Source of the DNA: Pseudomonas viciae
GTDB lineage: Bacteria; Pseudomonadota; Gammaproteobacteria; Pseudomonadales; Pseudomonadaceae
NCBI RefSeq assembly: GCF_004786035.1
Contig: NZ_CP035088.1
Coordinates: 5,665,001 to 5,729,000, forward strand
Reading direction: 5' to 3'
DNA: 64,000 bases
This document shows positions 49,248 through 60,696 of the stretch, one piece after another. Both the position numbers and the translations under genes were made by a program. The notes under the pieces were generated by a model that did not search any database, was not told the origin of the DNA, and saw only the letters and a program-made list of their open reading frames with translations. Each line of letters opens with the position of its first letter. The stretch's first letter is position 1.

Positions 49248-50546
49248 ATGACTCATCGTATTGTCATCGTTGGCGGCGGCGCCGGCGGTCTGGAGTTGGC
49301 TACCCGTCTGGGTAAGACTCTGGGCAAGCGCGGCACGGCCAGCGTGATGCTGGTCGACGCGAACCTGACCCACATCTGGAAACCGCTGCTGCACGAAGTG
49401 GCCGCCGGCTCCTTGAACTCCTCCGAAGACGAACTCAACTATGTCGCCCAGGCCAAATGGAACCACTTCGAGTTCCAGCTCGGGCGCATGAGTGGGCTGG
49501 ATCGCGAGAGCAAGAGAATCCAACTGGCCGCCACCTATGACGAGGCTGGCCTGGAGCTGTTGCCAGCCCGGGAACTGGGCTACGACAGCCTGGTGATTGC
49601 CGTCGGCAGCACCACCAATGACTTCGGTACCGAAGGCGCGGCGCAACATTGCCTGTTCCTCGACACCCGCAAGCAGGCCGAGCGCTTCCACCAGCAACTG
49701 CTCAATCATTACCTGCGCGCCCACGCCGGCCAGACCGATGTGGTGGAGCGCATCAGCGTCGCCATCGTCGGTGCCGGTGCGACCGGTGTCGAACTGGCGG
49801 CCGAGCTGCACAACGCCGCCCATGAGCTGGCGGCCTACGGCCTGGACCGGATCAAACCGGAAAACATGCACATCACCCTGATCGAAGCCGGGCCACGGGT
49901 CCTGCCGGCATTGCCCGAACGCATCGGTGGGCCCGTGCACAAGACCCTGGAGAAACTCGGGGTCAATGTCATGACCAACGCCGCTGTTGGCCAGGTAACG
50001 GCCGACAGCCTGATCACCGTCGATGGCAAGGTCATCGACGCGAGCCTGAAAGTCTGGGCCGCCGGGATTCGCGCACCGGATTTCCTCAAGGACATCGACG
50101 GCCTGGAGACCAACCGAATCAACCAATTGCAAGTGTTGCCGACGCTGCAAACCACCCGCGATGAAAACATTTTCGCCTTTGGCGACTGCGCCGCCTGCCC
50201 GCAACCAGGCAGCGACCGCAATGTTCCACCTCGTGCCCAGGCAGCCCACCAGCAGGCATCGCTGCTCGCCAAGTCGTTGAAACTGCGGATCGAAGGCAAG
50301 GCACTGCCCGAATACAAATACACCGACTACGGCTCGCTGATCTCGCTGTCGCGCTTCTCGGCGGTAGGCAACCTGATGGGCAACCTGACCGGCAGCGTGA
50401 TGCTCGAAGGCTGGCTGGCGCGGATGTTCTACGTGTCGCTGTACCGCATGCACCAGATGGCGCTGTATGGCATGTTTCGCACAGCGATGCTGATGCTGGG
50501 CAGCAAGATTGGGCGTGGGACCGAGCCTCGGCTGAAGTTGCACTGA
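49248..50546 (+). CDS. ndh: Type II NADH:quinone oxidoreductase
   Basis: 432 aa from the ATG at 49248. FAD-binding GGGAGGLELATRLG at residues 8-21 and the NADH-binding VAIVGAGATGVELAAELHNA. FAFGDCAACP closes the FAD site. The C-terminal amphipathic region would anchor it to the inner membrane. Oxidises NADH without pumping protons. It follows the DUF3094 gene and ends before a REP pair. Confidence 0.92.
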   Translation: MTHRIVIVGGGAGGLELATRLGKTLGKRGTASVMLVDANLTHIWKPLLHEVAAGSLNSSEDELNYVAQAKWNHFEFQLGRMSGLDRESKRIQLAATYDEAGLELLPARELGYDSLVIAVGSTTNDFGTEGAAQHCLFLDTRKQAERFHQQLLNHYLRAHAGQTDVVERISVAIVGAGATGVELAAELHNAAHELAAYGLDRIKPENMHITLIEAGPRVLPALPERIGGPVHKTLEKLGVNVMTNAAVGQVTADSLITVDGKVIDASLKVWAAGIRAPDFLKDIDGLETNRINQLQVLPTLQTTRDENIFAFGDCAACPQPGSDRNVPPRAQAAHQQASLLAKSLKLRIEGKALPEYKYTDYGSLISLSRFSAVGNLMGNLTGSVMLEGWLARMFYVSLYRMHQMALYGMFRTAMLMLGSKIGRGTEPRLKLH

Positions 50547-50599
50547 GGGCGAACCGCTGACGACTGCGGTGTATCAGCAACATTGACACTGAATGATCT

Positions 50600-50680
50600 A
50601 CCGCAATCGCGAGCAAGCTCGCTCCCACAGGGTGACCGCGATCAACTGTGGGAGCGAGCTTGCTCGCGATGACGGCGGCA
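50600..50680. repeat. REP pair in outward orientation after ndh
   Basis: CCGCAATCGCGAGCAAGCTC on the left and AACTGTGGGAGCGAGCTTGC on the right. Like the element at 38981, the CTCCCACAGG ends face each other. It probably lies within the ndh 3' untranslated region. Confidence 0.85.
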
Positions 50681-50729
50681 CAATCAATACTTAAGCTCGG
50701 ACAGAATCTCTGTCCGAGCTATCCATCAA

Positions 50730-52433
<1,704 letters not shown>

Positions 52434-52460
52434 TTAACACTGTTTGCTTTTTCGCAGGCA

Positions 52461-52496
52461 AAAAAAATCCCCGTATCTTTCGATACGAGGATTTTT
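52461..52496 (-). terminator. Terminator of the tRNA cluster
   Basis: On the minus strand AAAAATCCTCGTATC-GAAA-GATACGGGGATTTTTTT, with one or two G-T pairs in the stem, starting a few bases after tRNA-Pro. Confidence 0.85.
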
Positions 52497-52500
52497 AGTA

Positions 52501-52577
52501 TGGTCGGGGTAAGGGGATTCGAACTCCTGACATCCTGCTCCCAAAGCAGGCGCGCTACCGGACTGCGCTATACCCCG
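52501..52577 (-). tRNA. tRNA-Pro (anticodon TGG)
   Basis: 77 nt with encoded CCA. The acceptor CGGGGTA pairs with TACCCCG. Anticodon loop CTTTGGG gives TGG. Identical to the copy at 52752. Confidence 0.97.
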
Positions 52578-52670
52578 GTAAAAAAAAGGCGACCTTCGCA
52601 AGTCGCCTTCTCGATCAGCGCTTTTGGCCTCTGATCTTAAGATTCGATTCCAGCGAGCTGGTTTCAAAAA

Positions 52671-52746
52671 TGGTGGGTCGTGTGGGATTCGAACCTACGA
52701 CCAATTGGTTAAAAGCCAACTGCTCTACCAACTGAGCTAACGACCC
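52671..52746 (-). tRNA. tRNA-Lys (anticodon TTT)
   Basis: 76 nt with encoded CCA; acceptor GGGTCGT pairs with ACGACCC. Anticodon loop CTTTTAA. Confidence 0.97.
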
Positions 52747-52751
52747 AAAAA

Positions 52752-52828
52752 TGGTCGGGGTAAGGGGATTCGAACTCCTGACATCCTGCTCCCAAAGCAG
52801 GCGCGCTACCGGACTGCGCTATACCCCG
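52752..52828 (-). tRNA. tRNA-Pro (anticodon TGG), second copy
   Basis: 77 nt with encoded CCA, same sequence as the gene at 52501. It starts transcription-wise between tRNA-Asn and tRNA-Lys. Confidence 0.97.
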
Positions 52829-52835
52829 ATTGAAA

Positions 52836-52911
52836 TGGCTCCGTGACCAGGACTCGAACCTGGGACCCAATGATTAACAGTCATTTGCTCTACCGACTGA
52901 GCTATCACGGA
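52836..52911 (-). tRNA. tRNA-Asn (anticodon GTT)
   Basis: 76 nt with encoded CCA; acceptor TCCGTGA pairs with TCACGGA, anticodon loop CTGTTAA. First tRNA of the cluster in transcription order. Confidence 0.97.
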
Positions 52912-52997
52912 ACTGATATTTCAAGTTACAACGTTGAAGCTAGCTTCAACCTCTTCTACCCTTACGCATCGCTGCGTTCGTGTGTCTGAGGCGCGCT

Positions 52998-53025
52998 ATT
53001 CTACAATCTTAAAAACCTCTGTCAA
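52998..53025 (-). promoter_or_regulatory. Sigma-70 promoter of the tRNA cluster
   Basis: On the minus strand TTGACA (53025-53020), 16 bases, TAGAAT (53003-52998), followed by the GC-rich discriminator AGCGCGCC expected for a stringently controlled stable-RNA promoter. It reads into tRNA-Asn. Confidence 0.85.
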
Positions 53026-53211
53026 CCCCTTAAATTGCTTTCAAGACAATGATTTGCAACTTATTTTGGGTTTCTTCTCACCGAGAAGTGCCCCTTGGGG
53101 GTGACGTACTGCGGGGCGCACTTTACAAGCCTTTTCCTTTGAGTTCAACGGCCTGATGAAAAAAATGGCCTCGCAGTGCGAGGCCATTCCAATCACCCGA
53201 TACGCTGGCTT

Positions 53212-55776
53212 TCAGTTGAAGACGATTTCATCGTTCTCCACAGTGCCCGTCACGGTTTCGCCTGGCATGAAGCGACCCGACAGAATCAACTGCGCCAGCG
53301 GGTTTTCGATCCAGCGCTGGATCGCCCGCTTCAGCGGCCGTGCGCCATAGACCGGGTCGTAACCCACTGCGATCAACTTGTCCAAGGCCTCGCTGCTCAA
53401 CTGCAGCTTCAGCTCCCGTTCGGTAAGGCGGCTGCGCAGGCGACCCAACTGGATCTCAGTGATGCCGGCGATCTGATCACGGGCCAACGGCTCGAAGATC
53501 ACCACTTCGTCGACCCGGTTGATGAACTCCGGCCGGAAGTGGGTGGAAATCGCATCCATCACCGCAGCGCGTTGCGCCTCGCGATCACCGACCAGCTCCT
53601 GGATCTGCGCCGAGCCCAGGTTGGAGGTCATCACGATCACGGTGTTGCGGAAGTCCACCGTGCGCCCGTGGCTGTCGGTCAGGCGGCCATCCTCCAGCAC
53701 TTGCAGCAAAATGTTGAACACATCCGGATGGGCCTTCTCGACCTCATCGAGCAGGATCACCGAGTACGGCTTGCGCCGCACAGCCTCAGTCAGGTAACCG
53801 CCCTCTTCATAGCCGACATAGCCCGGTGGCGCACCGATCAGCCGCGCCACGGAGTGCTTCTCCATGAACTCGGACATGTCGATGCGCACCATGGCCTCTT
53901 CGGTGTCGAAGAGAAACTCGGCCAGCGCCTTGCACAACTCGGTTTTACCGACACCGGTCGGGCCGAGGAACATGAACGAACCGCTCGGACGATTGGGGTC
54001 CGACAGCCCGGCACGGGAACGGCGTACGGCATTGGACACCGCCACCACCGCTTCTTCCTGGCCAATCACGCGCTGGTGCAGCAGGCTTTCCATCTTCAGC
54101 AGCTTGTCGCGCTCGCCTTCGAGCATTTTCGACACTGGAATGCCGGTCCACTTGGAGACCACCTCGGCAATCTCTTCTTCAGTGACCTTGCTGCGCAGCA
54201 ACTGGTTTTCGCTCTTGCCGTGCTGGTCGACCATTTGCAGGCTGCGCTCCAGGTCCGGGATCACCCCGTACTGCAGCTCGGCCATGCGGTTGAGGTCACC
54301 TTTGCGGCGGGCCGCTTCCAGTTCCTGGCGGGACTGTTCGATTTTCTGCTGGATTTGCGCCGAACCCTGGACTTCGGCTTTCTCCGAGTTCCAGATTTCC
54401 TCAAGGTCGGAATACTCCCGCTCGTGACGAACGATTTCTTCCTGCAACCTTTCCAGGCGTTTCTTCGCCGCTTCGTCGCTTTCTTTCTTCAGGGCCTGGG
54501 ATTCGACCTTGAGCTGGATCAGGCGCCGTTCCAGACGATCCAGCACTTCGGGCTTGGAATCGATTTCCATGCGGATGCGGCTGGCAGCTTCGTCGATCAG
54601 GTCGATGGCCTTGTCCGGCAACTGACGGTCGGTGATGTAACGGTGGCTGAGCTTGGCCGCCGCGATAATCGCGCCATCGGTGATCGCCACCTTGTGGTGA
54701 ACTTCATAGCGTTCTTTAAGGCCACGCAGGATGGCAATGGTGTCTTCTTCGCTGGGCTCTTCCACCAGCACTTTCTGGAAGCGCCGCTCCAGCGCCGCGT
54801 CCTTCTCTATGTATTGGCGGTACTCGTTGAGCGTGGTCGCACCAACGCAGTGCAACTCGCCACGGGCCAGCGCCGGCTTGAGCATGTTGCCGGCGTCCAT
54901 CGAACCCTCACCCTTGCCCGCGCCGACCATGGTGTGCAATTCGTCGATGAACAGAATGATCTGTCCTTCCTGCTTCGACAGTTCATTGAGCAGGGACTTG
55001 AGCCGCTCTTCGAACTCACCACGGTACTTGGCGCCGGCGATCAACGCGCCCATATCCAGGGACAGCAGCCGCTTGCCCTTGAGGCCGTCCGGCACCTCGC
55101 CGTTGATGATGCGCTGGGCCAGGCCTTCGGCGATGGCGGTTTTACCCACACCAGGCTCACCGATCAGCACCGGGTTGTTCTTGGTACGGCGTTGCAGCAC
55201 CTGGATCGTGCGGCGGATTTCGTCGTCGCGGCCAATCACCGGGTCGAGCTTGCCTTCCTCGGCGCGCTTGGTCAGGTCGACGGTGTATTTGTCCAGCGCC
55301 TGACGGGACTCCTCGTGATTGGCGTCGTTGACCGCTTCGCCGCCACGCAGGTTGTTGATGGCGTTTTCCAGGGCTTTCTTGCTGACGCCCTGGCCGAGCA
55401 ACAATTTGCCAAGCTTGCTGTTCTCATCCATGGCGGCGAGCAGCACCAGCTCGCTGGAAATGAACTGATCACCTTTTTGCTGGGCCAGGCGATCGGCCTG
55501 GTTGAGCAGCCGCGCCAGGTCCTGGGACATGTTCACGTCACCGGTCGGATTCTGGATCTTGGGCAGTTGGTCGAGTTCCTTGGCCAGCTCTTTGCGCAGG
55601 CTGTTGACGTCAAAGCCCACCTGCATCAGCAGGGGCTTGATGGAACCGCCCTGCTGCTCGAGCATGGCCTGCATCAAATGCGCCGGTTCGATACCGGGAT
55701 GGTCCAGGCCGACGGCCAACGACTGGGCATCGGACAGGGCCAATTGTAATTTACTGGTTAAACGGTCAATACGCAT
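53212..55776 (-). CDS. clpB: ATP-dependent disaggregase ClpB
   Basis: 854 aa. N-domain (about residues 1-150), first AAA+ module with Walker [11 protein letters not shown], a long M-domain coiled coil (about residues 400-520, rich in Glu, Arg, Leu), and second AAA+ module with [10 protein letters not shown]. It lacks the ClpP-binding loop, so it is ClpB, not ClpA. With DnaK it recovers proteins from aggregates. AGGAAGG precedes the ATG and a heat-shock promoter lies upstream. Confidence 0.98.
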   Translation of the reverse strand: MRIDRLTSKLQLALSDAQSLAVGLDHPGIEPAHLMQAMLEQQGGSIKPLLMQVGFDVNSLRKELAKELDQLPKIQNPTGDVNMSQDLARLLNQADRLAQQKGDQFISSELVLLAAMDENSKLGKLLLGQGVSKKALENAINNLRGGEAVNDANHEESRQALDKYTVDLTKRAEEGKLDPVIGRDDEIRRTIQVLQRRTKNNPVLIGEPGVGKTAIAEGLAQRIINGEVPDGLKGKRLLSLDMGALIAGAKYRGEFEERLKSLLNELSKQEGQIILFIDELHTMVGAGKGEGSMDAGNMLKPALARGELHCVGATTLNEYRQYIEKDAALERRFQKVLVEEPSEEDTIAILRGLKERYEVHHKVAITDGAIIAAAKLSHRYITDRQLPDKAIDLIDEAASRIRMEIDSKPEVLDRLERRLIQLKVESQALKKESDEAAKKRLERLQEEIVRHEREYSDLEEIWNSEKAEVQGSAQIQQKIEQSRQELEAARRKGDLNRMAELQYGVIPDLERSLQMVDQHGKSENQLLRSKVTEEEIAEVVSKWTGIPVSKMLEGERDKLLKMESLLHQRVIGQEEAVVAVSNAVRRSRAGLSDPNRPSGSFMFLGPTGVGKTELCKALAEFLFDTEEAMVRIDMSEFMEKHSVARLIGAPPGYVGYEEGGYLTEAVRRKPYSVILLDEVEKAHPDVFNILLQVLEDGRLTDSHGRTVDFRNTVIVMTSNLGSAQIQELVGDREAQRAAVMDAISTHFRPEFINRVDEVVIFEPLARDQIAGITEIQLGRLRSRLTERELKLQLSSEALDKLIAVGYDPVYGARPLKRAIQRWIENPLAQLILSGRFMPGETVTGTVENDEIVFN

Positions 55777-55846
55777 GGGTCACCTTCCTTTTGAGCAGGC
55801 CGGACCTAAACACATCCTGAATGAAGAAACCTGCCAGATACCGTTA

Positions 55847-55875
55847 TAGATGTGGTCGATTCTGGGAGTTTCAAG
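55847..55875 (-). promoter_or_regulatory. Sigma-32 (RpoH) heat-shock promoter of clpB
   Basis: On the minus strand CTTGAAA (55875-55869), 13 bases, CCACATCTA (55855-55847), eight of nine matches to CCCCATNTA. Located about 70 bases before the clpB ATG. Confidence 0.88.
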
Positions 55876-55905
55876 CAGTGCGCTATTGATACAGGTCAGA
55901 GAAGT

Positions 55906-56631
55906 CTAGCGTTCGATCCAGATCAGGGAGGCGAAGCGACCGGTGCGCGAATGGCGCCGGTAGGAAAAGAAGCGTGGATCAGTCACGGTGCACAGACCGC
56001 CACCGTAGACCGCCGTGACCCCACGCGCCGCCAGCCGCAGACGGGCCAGCGCATAGATGTCGGCCAGGAACTTGCCCGCGTTGTGGCTCGGCACAAAGGC
56101 TTGTGCCGCCTGGGGCAGTTGCGCGATGAACACATCACGCACCTCAGGCCCGACTTCGAACGCTTGCGGGCCGATGGCCGGGCCGAGCCAGGCGAGGATT
56201 TCGTCGGGCGGAACCTGGAGACTGTCGAGAGTAGCTTCCAGCACGCCGTTCGCCAGCCCGCGCCATCCAGCATGAGCCGCCGCGACACGGGTGCCGGCGC
56301 GGTTGCAGAACAGCACGGGCAAGCAGTCCGCCGTCATCGCCGTGCAGGCGATTCCCGGCGTGGCGGTCCAACTGGCATCGGCGGTCGCCACCTGGGCCGG
56401 ATCGGCTTCGACCACGGCAACCCCATGGACCTGCTGCAACCAGGCCGGGCGTATGGCAAACCGATCGGTGAGACGGCGACGGTTCTCGGCGACGGCCACG
56501 GGGTCGTCGTCAACATGATCACCAAGGTTGAGGCTGTCGAACGGCGCCAGGCTGACGCCGCCCGCACGGGTGGTGACGCAGGCCTTTACCCGGGCCGGCG
56601 CGGGCCAGTCGGGTATCAGCCAGTCACTCAT
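55906..56631 (-). CDS. pgeF: Purine nucleoside phosphorylase / laccase-domain protein
   Basis: 241 aa, YfiH/PgeF family. The zinc or copper-binding set is present: VHG near residue 69, TADCLPVL, and AAHAGWRG. Older annotation calls these polyphenol oxidases; later work assigns purine nucleoside phosphorylase/adenosine deaminase activity and a peptidoglycan-editing role in E. coli. Overlaps rluD by four bases. Confidence 0.92.
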   Translation of the reverse strand: MSDWLIPDWPAPARVKACVTTRAGGVSLAPFDSLNLGDHVDDDPVAVAENRRRLTDRFAIRPAWLQQVHGVAVVEADPAQVATADASWTATPGIACTAMTADCLPVLFCNRAGTRVAAAHAGWRGLANGVLEATLDSLQVPPDEILAWLGPAIGPQAFEVGPEVRDVFIAQLPQAAQAFVPSHNAGKFLADIYALARLRLAARGVTAVYGGGLCTVTDPRFFSYRRHSRTGRFASLIWIER

Positions 56632-57590
56632 CCGATGAACGCCTCGCGGTCCTGCTTGAGCAGCGTCAGCAGCCAGACAAAGTCATCCGGCAACGGCGAC
56701 TCCCAGCTCATGCGCTTACCGGTGGTCGGATGATCCAGTTCCAGAAAACGCGCGTGCAGCGCCTGGCGCGGGAAATTCTTCAGCGATTCGACCATGGTCT
56801 GGCTGGCAGCCGGAGGAATGCGGAAGCGACCGCCGTAGGCCGGGTCACCCACCAACGGGAAGTTGATGTGGGCCATGTGCACGCGAATCTGGTGAGTCCG
56901 GCCGGTTTCCAGCTTGACCCGCACATGCGTGTGGGAACGGAAACGTTCGAGCACGCGGTAATGGCTCACCGCCTGCTTGCCGCCCTCCATTACCGCCATG
57001 CGCTGGCGCTGCTGGCCGTGACGGCCGATGGGTGCGTTGATCTTGCCACCGGCGGTGACCACGCCGATCACGATGCACTCATAGATGCGGCTGACGCTGC
57101 GGCTTTGCAACTGCGTAACCAGCTGTGTCTGCGCCTGGATGGTCTTGGCCACCACCATCAGACCGGTGGTGTCCTTGTCCAGACGGTGCACGATGCCGGC
57201 GCGCGGCACATTGATGATGTCCGGCACATGGTGCAGCAGGGCGTTGAGCAGGGTGCCATCGGCATGACCGGCCGCCGGATGCACCACCAGGCCCGCAGGC
57301 TTGTTGATCACCAGGATGTCATCGTCTTCGTAGACGATGTCCAGGGCAATGTCCTGGGCGACCCATTCTCCCTGGGCCTCCTGCTCGGCAGTCAGCTCTA
57401 GGATGGCGCCGCCGTGGACGATGTCGCGCGGGCGAATGACCGCCCCATCCACAGTCAGGCGGCCGTCCTTGATCCAGGCGGAAAGGCGCGAGCGAGAGTG
57501 CTCGGCGAAGAGTTGTGCGGCGACTTGATCGAGGCGTTGGCCGCCCAATTCGGACGGCACCTCTGCGCGAAGTTCTATTTTATCGGACAT
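56628..57590 (-). CDS. rluD: 23S rRNA pseudouridine synthase D
   Basis: 320 aa from the ATG at 57590 ([11 protein letters not shown]); a frame seven codons longer lacks support. S4 RNA-binding domain (about residues 11-73), then the RluA-type catalytic domain with the active Asp at about residue 138 in [10 protein letters not shown]. It modifies helix 69 of 23S rRNA. First gene of the rluD-pgeF pair; divergent from bamD, the usual neighbour. Confidence 0.96.
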   Translation of the reverse strand: MSDKIELRAEVPSELGGQRLDQVAAQLFAEHSRSRLSAWIKDGRLTVDGAVIRPRDIVHGGAILELTAEQEAQGEWVAQDIALDIVYEDDDILVINKPAGLVVHPAAGHADGTLLNALLHHVPDIINVPRAGIVHRLDKDTTGLMVVAKTIQAQTQLVTQLQSRSVSRIYECIVIGVVTAGGKINAPIGRHGQQRQRMAVMEGGKQAVSHYRVLERFRSHTHVRVKLETGRTHQIRVHMAHINFPLVGDPAYGGRFRIPPAASQTMVESLKNFPRQALHARFLELDHPTTGKRMSWESPLPDDFVWLLTLLKQDREAFIG

Positions 57591-57741
57591 GCTCGGACTA
57601 GGCGTCGGCACAGCCTTTGGTTTCGGCTGCGCGCTTGTGGTTAAATACGGCGTCTTTTGCCCCGAGGCTTTTCAACGGGGCGCTCATCATAACAGGACGG
57701 CCCCGCCCAAGACAGCGGCCGTCATAGGGACGCAAGCCGCC

Positions 57742-58758
57742 ATGCAAGTGAAACACCTGCTGCTGATCGCCATCCTCGCATTGACTGCTGCTTGCTCGTC
57801 GAAGGAAGTCGTAGACGAAAACCTGAGCGAAGTCGAGCTGTACCAACAGGCGCAGACCGACCTGGACAACAACAGCTACACCAGCGCCACAGCCAAGCTC
57901 AAGGCCCTGGAGTCGCGGTATCCGTTCGGTCGCTACGCCGATCAGGCTCAACTGGAGCTGATCTACGCCAACTACAAGAACGCCGAGCCGGAAGCTGCAA
58001 AATCCGCCGCCGAGCGCTTCATTCGTCTGCACCCGCAGCACCCGAACGTCGATTACGCTTATTACCTCAAGGGCCTGACCTCCTTCGACCAGGACGTCGG
58101 CCTGCTGGCGCGCTTCCTGCCGCTGGACATGACCAAGCGTGACCCGGGCGCCGCGCGCGACTCCTACAATGAGTTCGCCCAGCTGACCAGCCGCTTCCCC
58201 AACAGCCGCTACTCGCCGGACGCCAAGCAGCGCATGATCTACCTGCGCAACCTGCTGGCCTCCTACGAAATCCACGTGGCTGACTACTACCTGACCCGCC
58301 AGGCCTACGTCGCCGCCGCCAACCGTGGCCGCTACGTGGTGGAAAACTTCCAGGAAACCCCATCCGTGGGCGACGGCCTGGCGGTGATGACCGAAGCGTA
58401 CCAGCGTCTGCACCTGGACGATCTGGCCGCCACCAGCCTGGAAACCCTCAAGCTGAACTACCCCGATCACCCGTCCCTGGTCGATGGCCAGTTCACCCCA
58501 CGGGTTGACGAAGCCGACAACCGTTCGTGGCTGAGCAAGGCCACCTTGGGCCTGATCGAGTCCCGTCCACCCCTACCGCCGGGCGAAACCCGCGCCAACC
58601 AGGACGTGCAGCGTCAGTTCCAGGATGCCAAGGAAGCCATTCCAAACGAGCTCAAGCCCAAGGACGAAAATGGCGACGTGATCGAAGAAGAAGAGCCTGA
58701 GAGCGAATCCACCGATCGCTCCTGGTTCAGCTACATGACCTTCGGCATGTTCGACTGA
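57742..58758 (+). CDS. bamD: Outer-membrane protein assembly factor BamD
   Basis: 338 aa from the ATG at 57742. Lipoprotein signal ending LTAAC (Cys about residue 17). Five TPR-type helical repeats (about residues 30-240) beginning [13 protein letters not shown]. BamD is the essential lipoprotein of the BAM complex that inserts outer-membrane proteins. The C-terminal tail is long and acidic (EEEEPESES) compared with the E. coli protein of about 245 aa, as in other pseudomonads. Followed by a terminator. Confidence 0.97.
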   Translation: MQVKHLLLIAILALTAACSSKEVVDENLSEVELYQQAQTDLDNNSYTSATAKLKALESRYPFGRYADQAQLELIYANYKNAEPEAAKSAAERFIRLHPQHPNVDYAYYLKGLTSFDQDVGLLARFLPLDMTKRDPGAARDSYNEFAQLTSRFPNSRYSPDAKQRMIYLRNLLASYEIHVADYYLTRQAYVAAANRGRYVVENFQETPSVGDGLAVMTEAYQRLHLDDLAATSLETLKLNYPDHPSLVDGQFTPRVDEADNRSWLSKATLGLIESRPPLPPGETRANQDVQRQFQDAKEAIPNELKPKDENGDVIEEEEPESESTDRSWFSYMTFGMFD

Positions 58759-58774
58759 GGCCAAGGCATCAGCA

Positions 58775-58804
58775 AAAAGGGAGACCCAGCGGTCTCCCTT
58801 TTTT
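58775..58804 (+). terminator. Rho-independent terminator of bamD
   Basis: AAAAGGGAGACC, loop CAGC, GGTCTCCCTTTTTT, about 16 bases after the stop codon. Confidence 0.92.
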
Positions 58805-58883
58805 GTGCCTGGCTTCTATTGCGCTGTGCGCCGTTCCAGTCCTTGGCTAAACTGCCTGATCACTCGCCAAAAAGCCGCCCATC

Positions 58884-59117
58884 ATGCTTCGTCTATTGAT
58901 TTTGTTCGCCGTCGTTGCCTCCGCCATATGGATCTTTCGCGGGATGAAAAACAACGGTCGCACCTCACGCCCTACCCAAGAACAAGACGCACCGCCCATG
59001 GTCCGTTGCGCCCATTGCGGCGTACACCTGCCCCGTGACCGGGCCCTGGCTCTCGAACAACAGTGGTATTGCAGCCAGGCTCATCTCGAGCAAGGCCCGG
59101 GCAGTCGTGATCGCTGA
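58884..59117 (+). CDS. PP0351-family small zinc-ribbon membrane protein
   Basis: 77 aa. One N-terminal membrane helix (MLRLLILFAVVASAIWIF), then a zinc-ribbon-like motif with CAHCG near residue 42 and C-x3-H at YCSQAHL. It overlaps pilS by 11 bases, suggesting coupled translation. In pseudomonads it regularly precedes pilS, but no role in pilus control is known. Confidence 0.83.
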   Translation: MLRLLILFAVVASAIWIFRGMKNNGRTSRPTQEQDAPPMVRCAHCGVHLPRDRALALEQQWYCSQAHLEQGPGSRDR

Positions 59118-60696
59118 GGCCTCGAGCCCCCGCGTCAAACAGGCGCAGCGCCTGCTGCGCCTCTATCACCTGTATCGCCTGAGCATCGGCATCACCCTGG
59201 TGCTGTTGATCTCCAGCAAACTGGACAATCGTCTGCTGGAGTTCGCCAACGACGACCTGCTGCGCAGCGGTAGCTGGTTGTACCTGGTGCTGAACATCCT
59301 GCTGGTGGTGTTCCTTGAGAACACTCGCCGCCCTGCCCGGCTGTTTGGCCTGGCACTCACCGACGTGCTGTTGCTCTCGTGGCTGTTCTTCGCCGCCGGC
59401 GGCGCTCCCAGCGCCATCGGCAACCTGCTCATTGTTTCGGTGGCCATCGGCAATACGCTACTGCGAGGCCGCATCGGCCTGTTGATCGCCGCTGTCGCCA
59501 CGATCGGTATCGTCGGCTCGAGTTTCTTCCTGGACCTCGGCGATTCGAACCGTCCCAGCAGTTATCTGCAGGCCGGAACCCTGGGGGCGCTGTGCTTTGC
59601 CGCGGCCCTGTTGGTACAAGGCCTGACCCGGCGACTGGAAGCCAGCGAAACCCTGGCCGAGCAACGCGCCAGCGAAGTGATCGGCCTCGAAGCGCTCAAT
59701 GCGCTGATCCTGCAACGCATGCGCACCGGCATCCTGGTGCTCGACCGCCAGCGTCGGGTGCAATTGGCCAACGAGAGCGCGCTGAACCTGCTGGGCATGC
59801 ACGATCTGGTCGGCCAGCAGCTCGACGATTACTCCATCGCCCTGGTCGAAAGCCTGCAACTGTGGCGCAACAACCCCAGCCTGCGCCCGCCCAGCCTGAC
59901 CGTTACCAGCACGGGCCTGACCCTGCAACCGAGCTTCATCGCCTTGGGCCACAACGAGCAACATCAGATCCTGGTCTTTCTCGAAGACCTGGCCCAGGTT
60001 GCCCAGCAGGCCCAGCAACTGAAACTCGCCTCCCTCGGGCGCCTCACCGCCGGCATCGCCCACGAAATCCGCAACCCCTTGGGCGCCATCAGCCACGCGG
60101 CGCAATTACTGCGCGAATCCGAGGAACTGAACGACGCGGATCGACGTCTGACGCAGATTATTCAAGATCACTCCCAACGAATGAATCGCGTCATTGAAAA
60201 CGTCCTGCAGCTGTCTCGCCGCCAGCAAACCACGCCGCAGCGCCTGGACTTGCGGGCCTGGCTCGAGCAATTCGTGCGTCAGGCCCAAGAAAACGCAAGC
60301 GAGCACCAGCAGTTGCACGTGAGCATCGACCCAGGCGACTACACCACGCTGATGGACCCCGACCAGTTGACGCAAGTGCTCGACAACCTGCTACGCAACG
60401 CCTGGCGCCACAGCGCGCAGGTCCATGAACAGGCCGAGGCCTGGCTGAAACTGTTCATCGATCCCCATAGCCAGTTATCCACGCTGGACATCATCGACAA
60501 CGGCCCTGGCGTGACGCCGGACCAGCAGGTGCATTTGTTCGAACCCTTCTTCACCACCAGCAGCCAGGGCACCGGCCTTGGGCTCTATCTGTCCCGTGAG
60601 CTGTGCGAAAGCAACCAGGCCCGCCTAGACTTCAAACCACGCCAAGGCGGCGGCTGCTTTCGCATCACTTTTGCTCACGGACGGAAACAGATTTGA
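59107..60696 (+). CDS. pilS: Sensor histidine kinase PilS
   Basis: 529 aa from a GTG at 59107 (VIAEASSP), close to the 530-residue P. aeruginosa protein. Six membrane helices in the first 190 residues, a PAS domain (about 200-300), then the phospho-acceptor H319 in GIAHEIRNPLG, matching the P. aeruginosa number. N and G boxes are intact (DNGPGVTPDQQ, GTGLGLYL). It senses pilin in the membrane and controls PilR. Stop overlaps the pilR start. Confidence 0.95.
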   Translation: MIAEASSPRVKQAQRLLRLYHLYRLSIGITLVLLISSKLDNRLLEFANDDLLRSGSWLYLVLNILLVVFLENTRRPARLFGLALTDVLLLSWLFFAAGGAPSAIGNLLIVSVAIGNTLLRGRIGLLIAAVATIGIVGSSFFLDLGDSNRPSSYLQAGTLGALCFAAALLVQGLTRRLEASETLAEQRASEVIGLEALNALILQRMRTGILVLDRQRRVQLANESALNLLGMHDLVGQQLDDYSIALVESLQLWRNNPSLRPPSLTVTSTGLTLQPSFIALGHNEQHQILVFLEDLAQVAQQAQQLKLASLGRLTAGIAHEIRNPLGAISHAAQLLRESEELNDADRRLTQIIQDHSQRMNRVIENVLQLSRRQQTTPQRLDLRAWLEQFVRQAQENASEHQQLHVSIDPGDYTTLMDPDQLTQVLDNLLRNAWRHSAQVHEQAEAWLKLFIDPHSQLSTLDIIDNGPGVTPDQQVHLFEPFFTTSSQGTGLGLYLSRELCESNQARLDFKPRQGGGCFRITFAHGRKQI

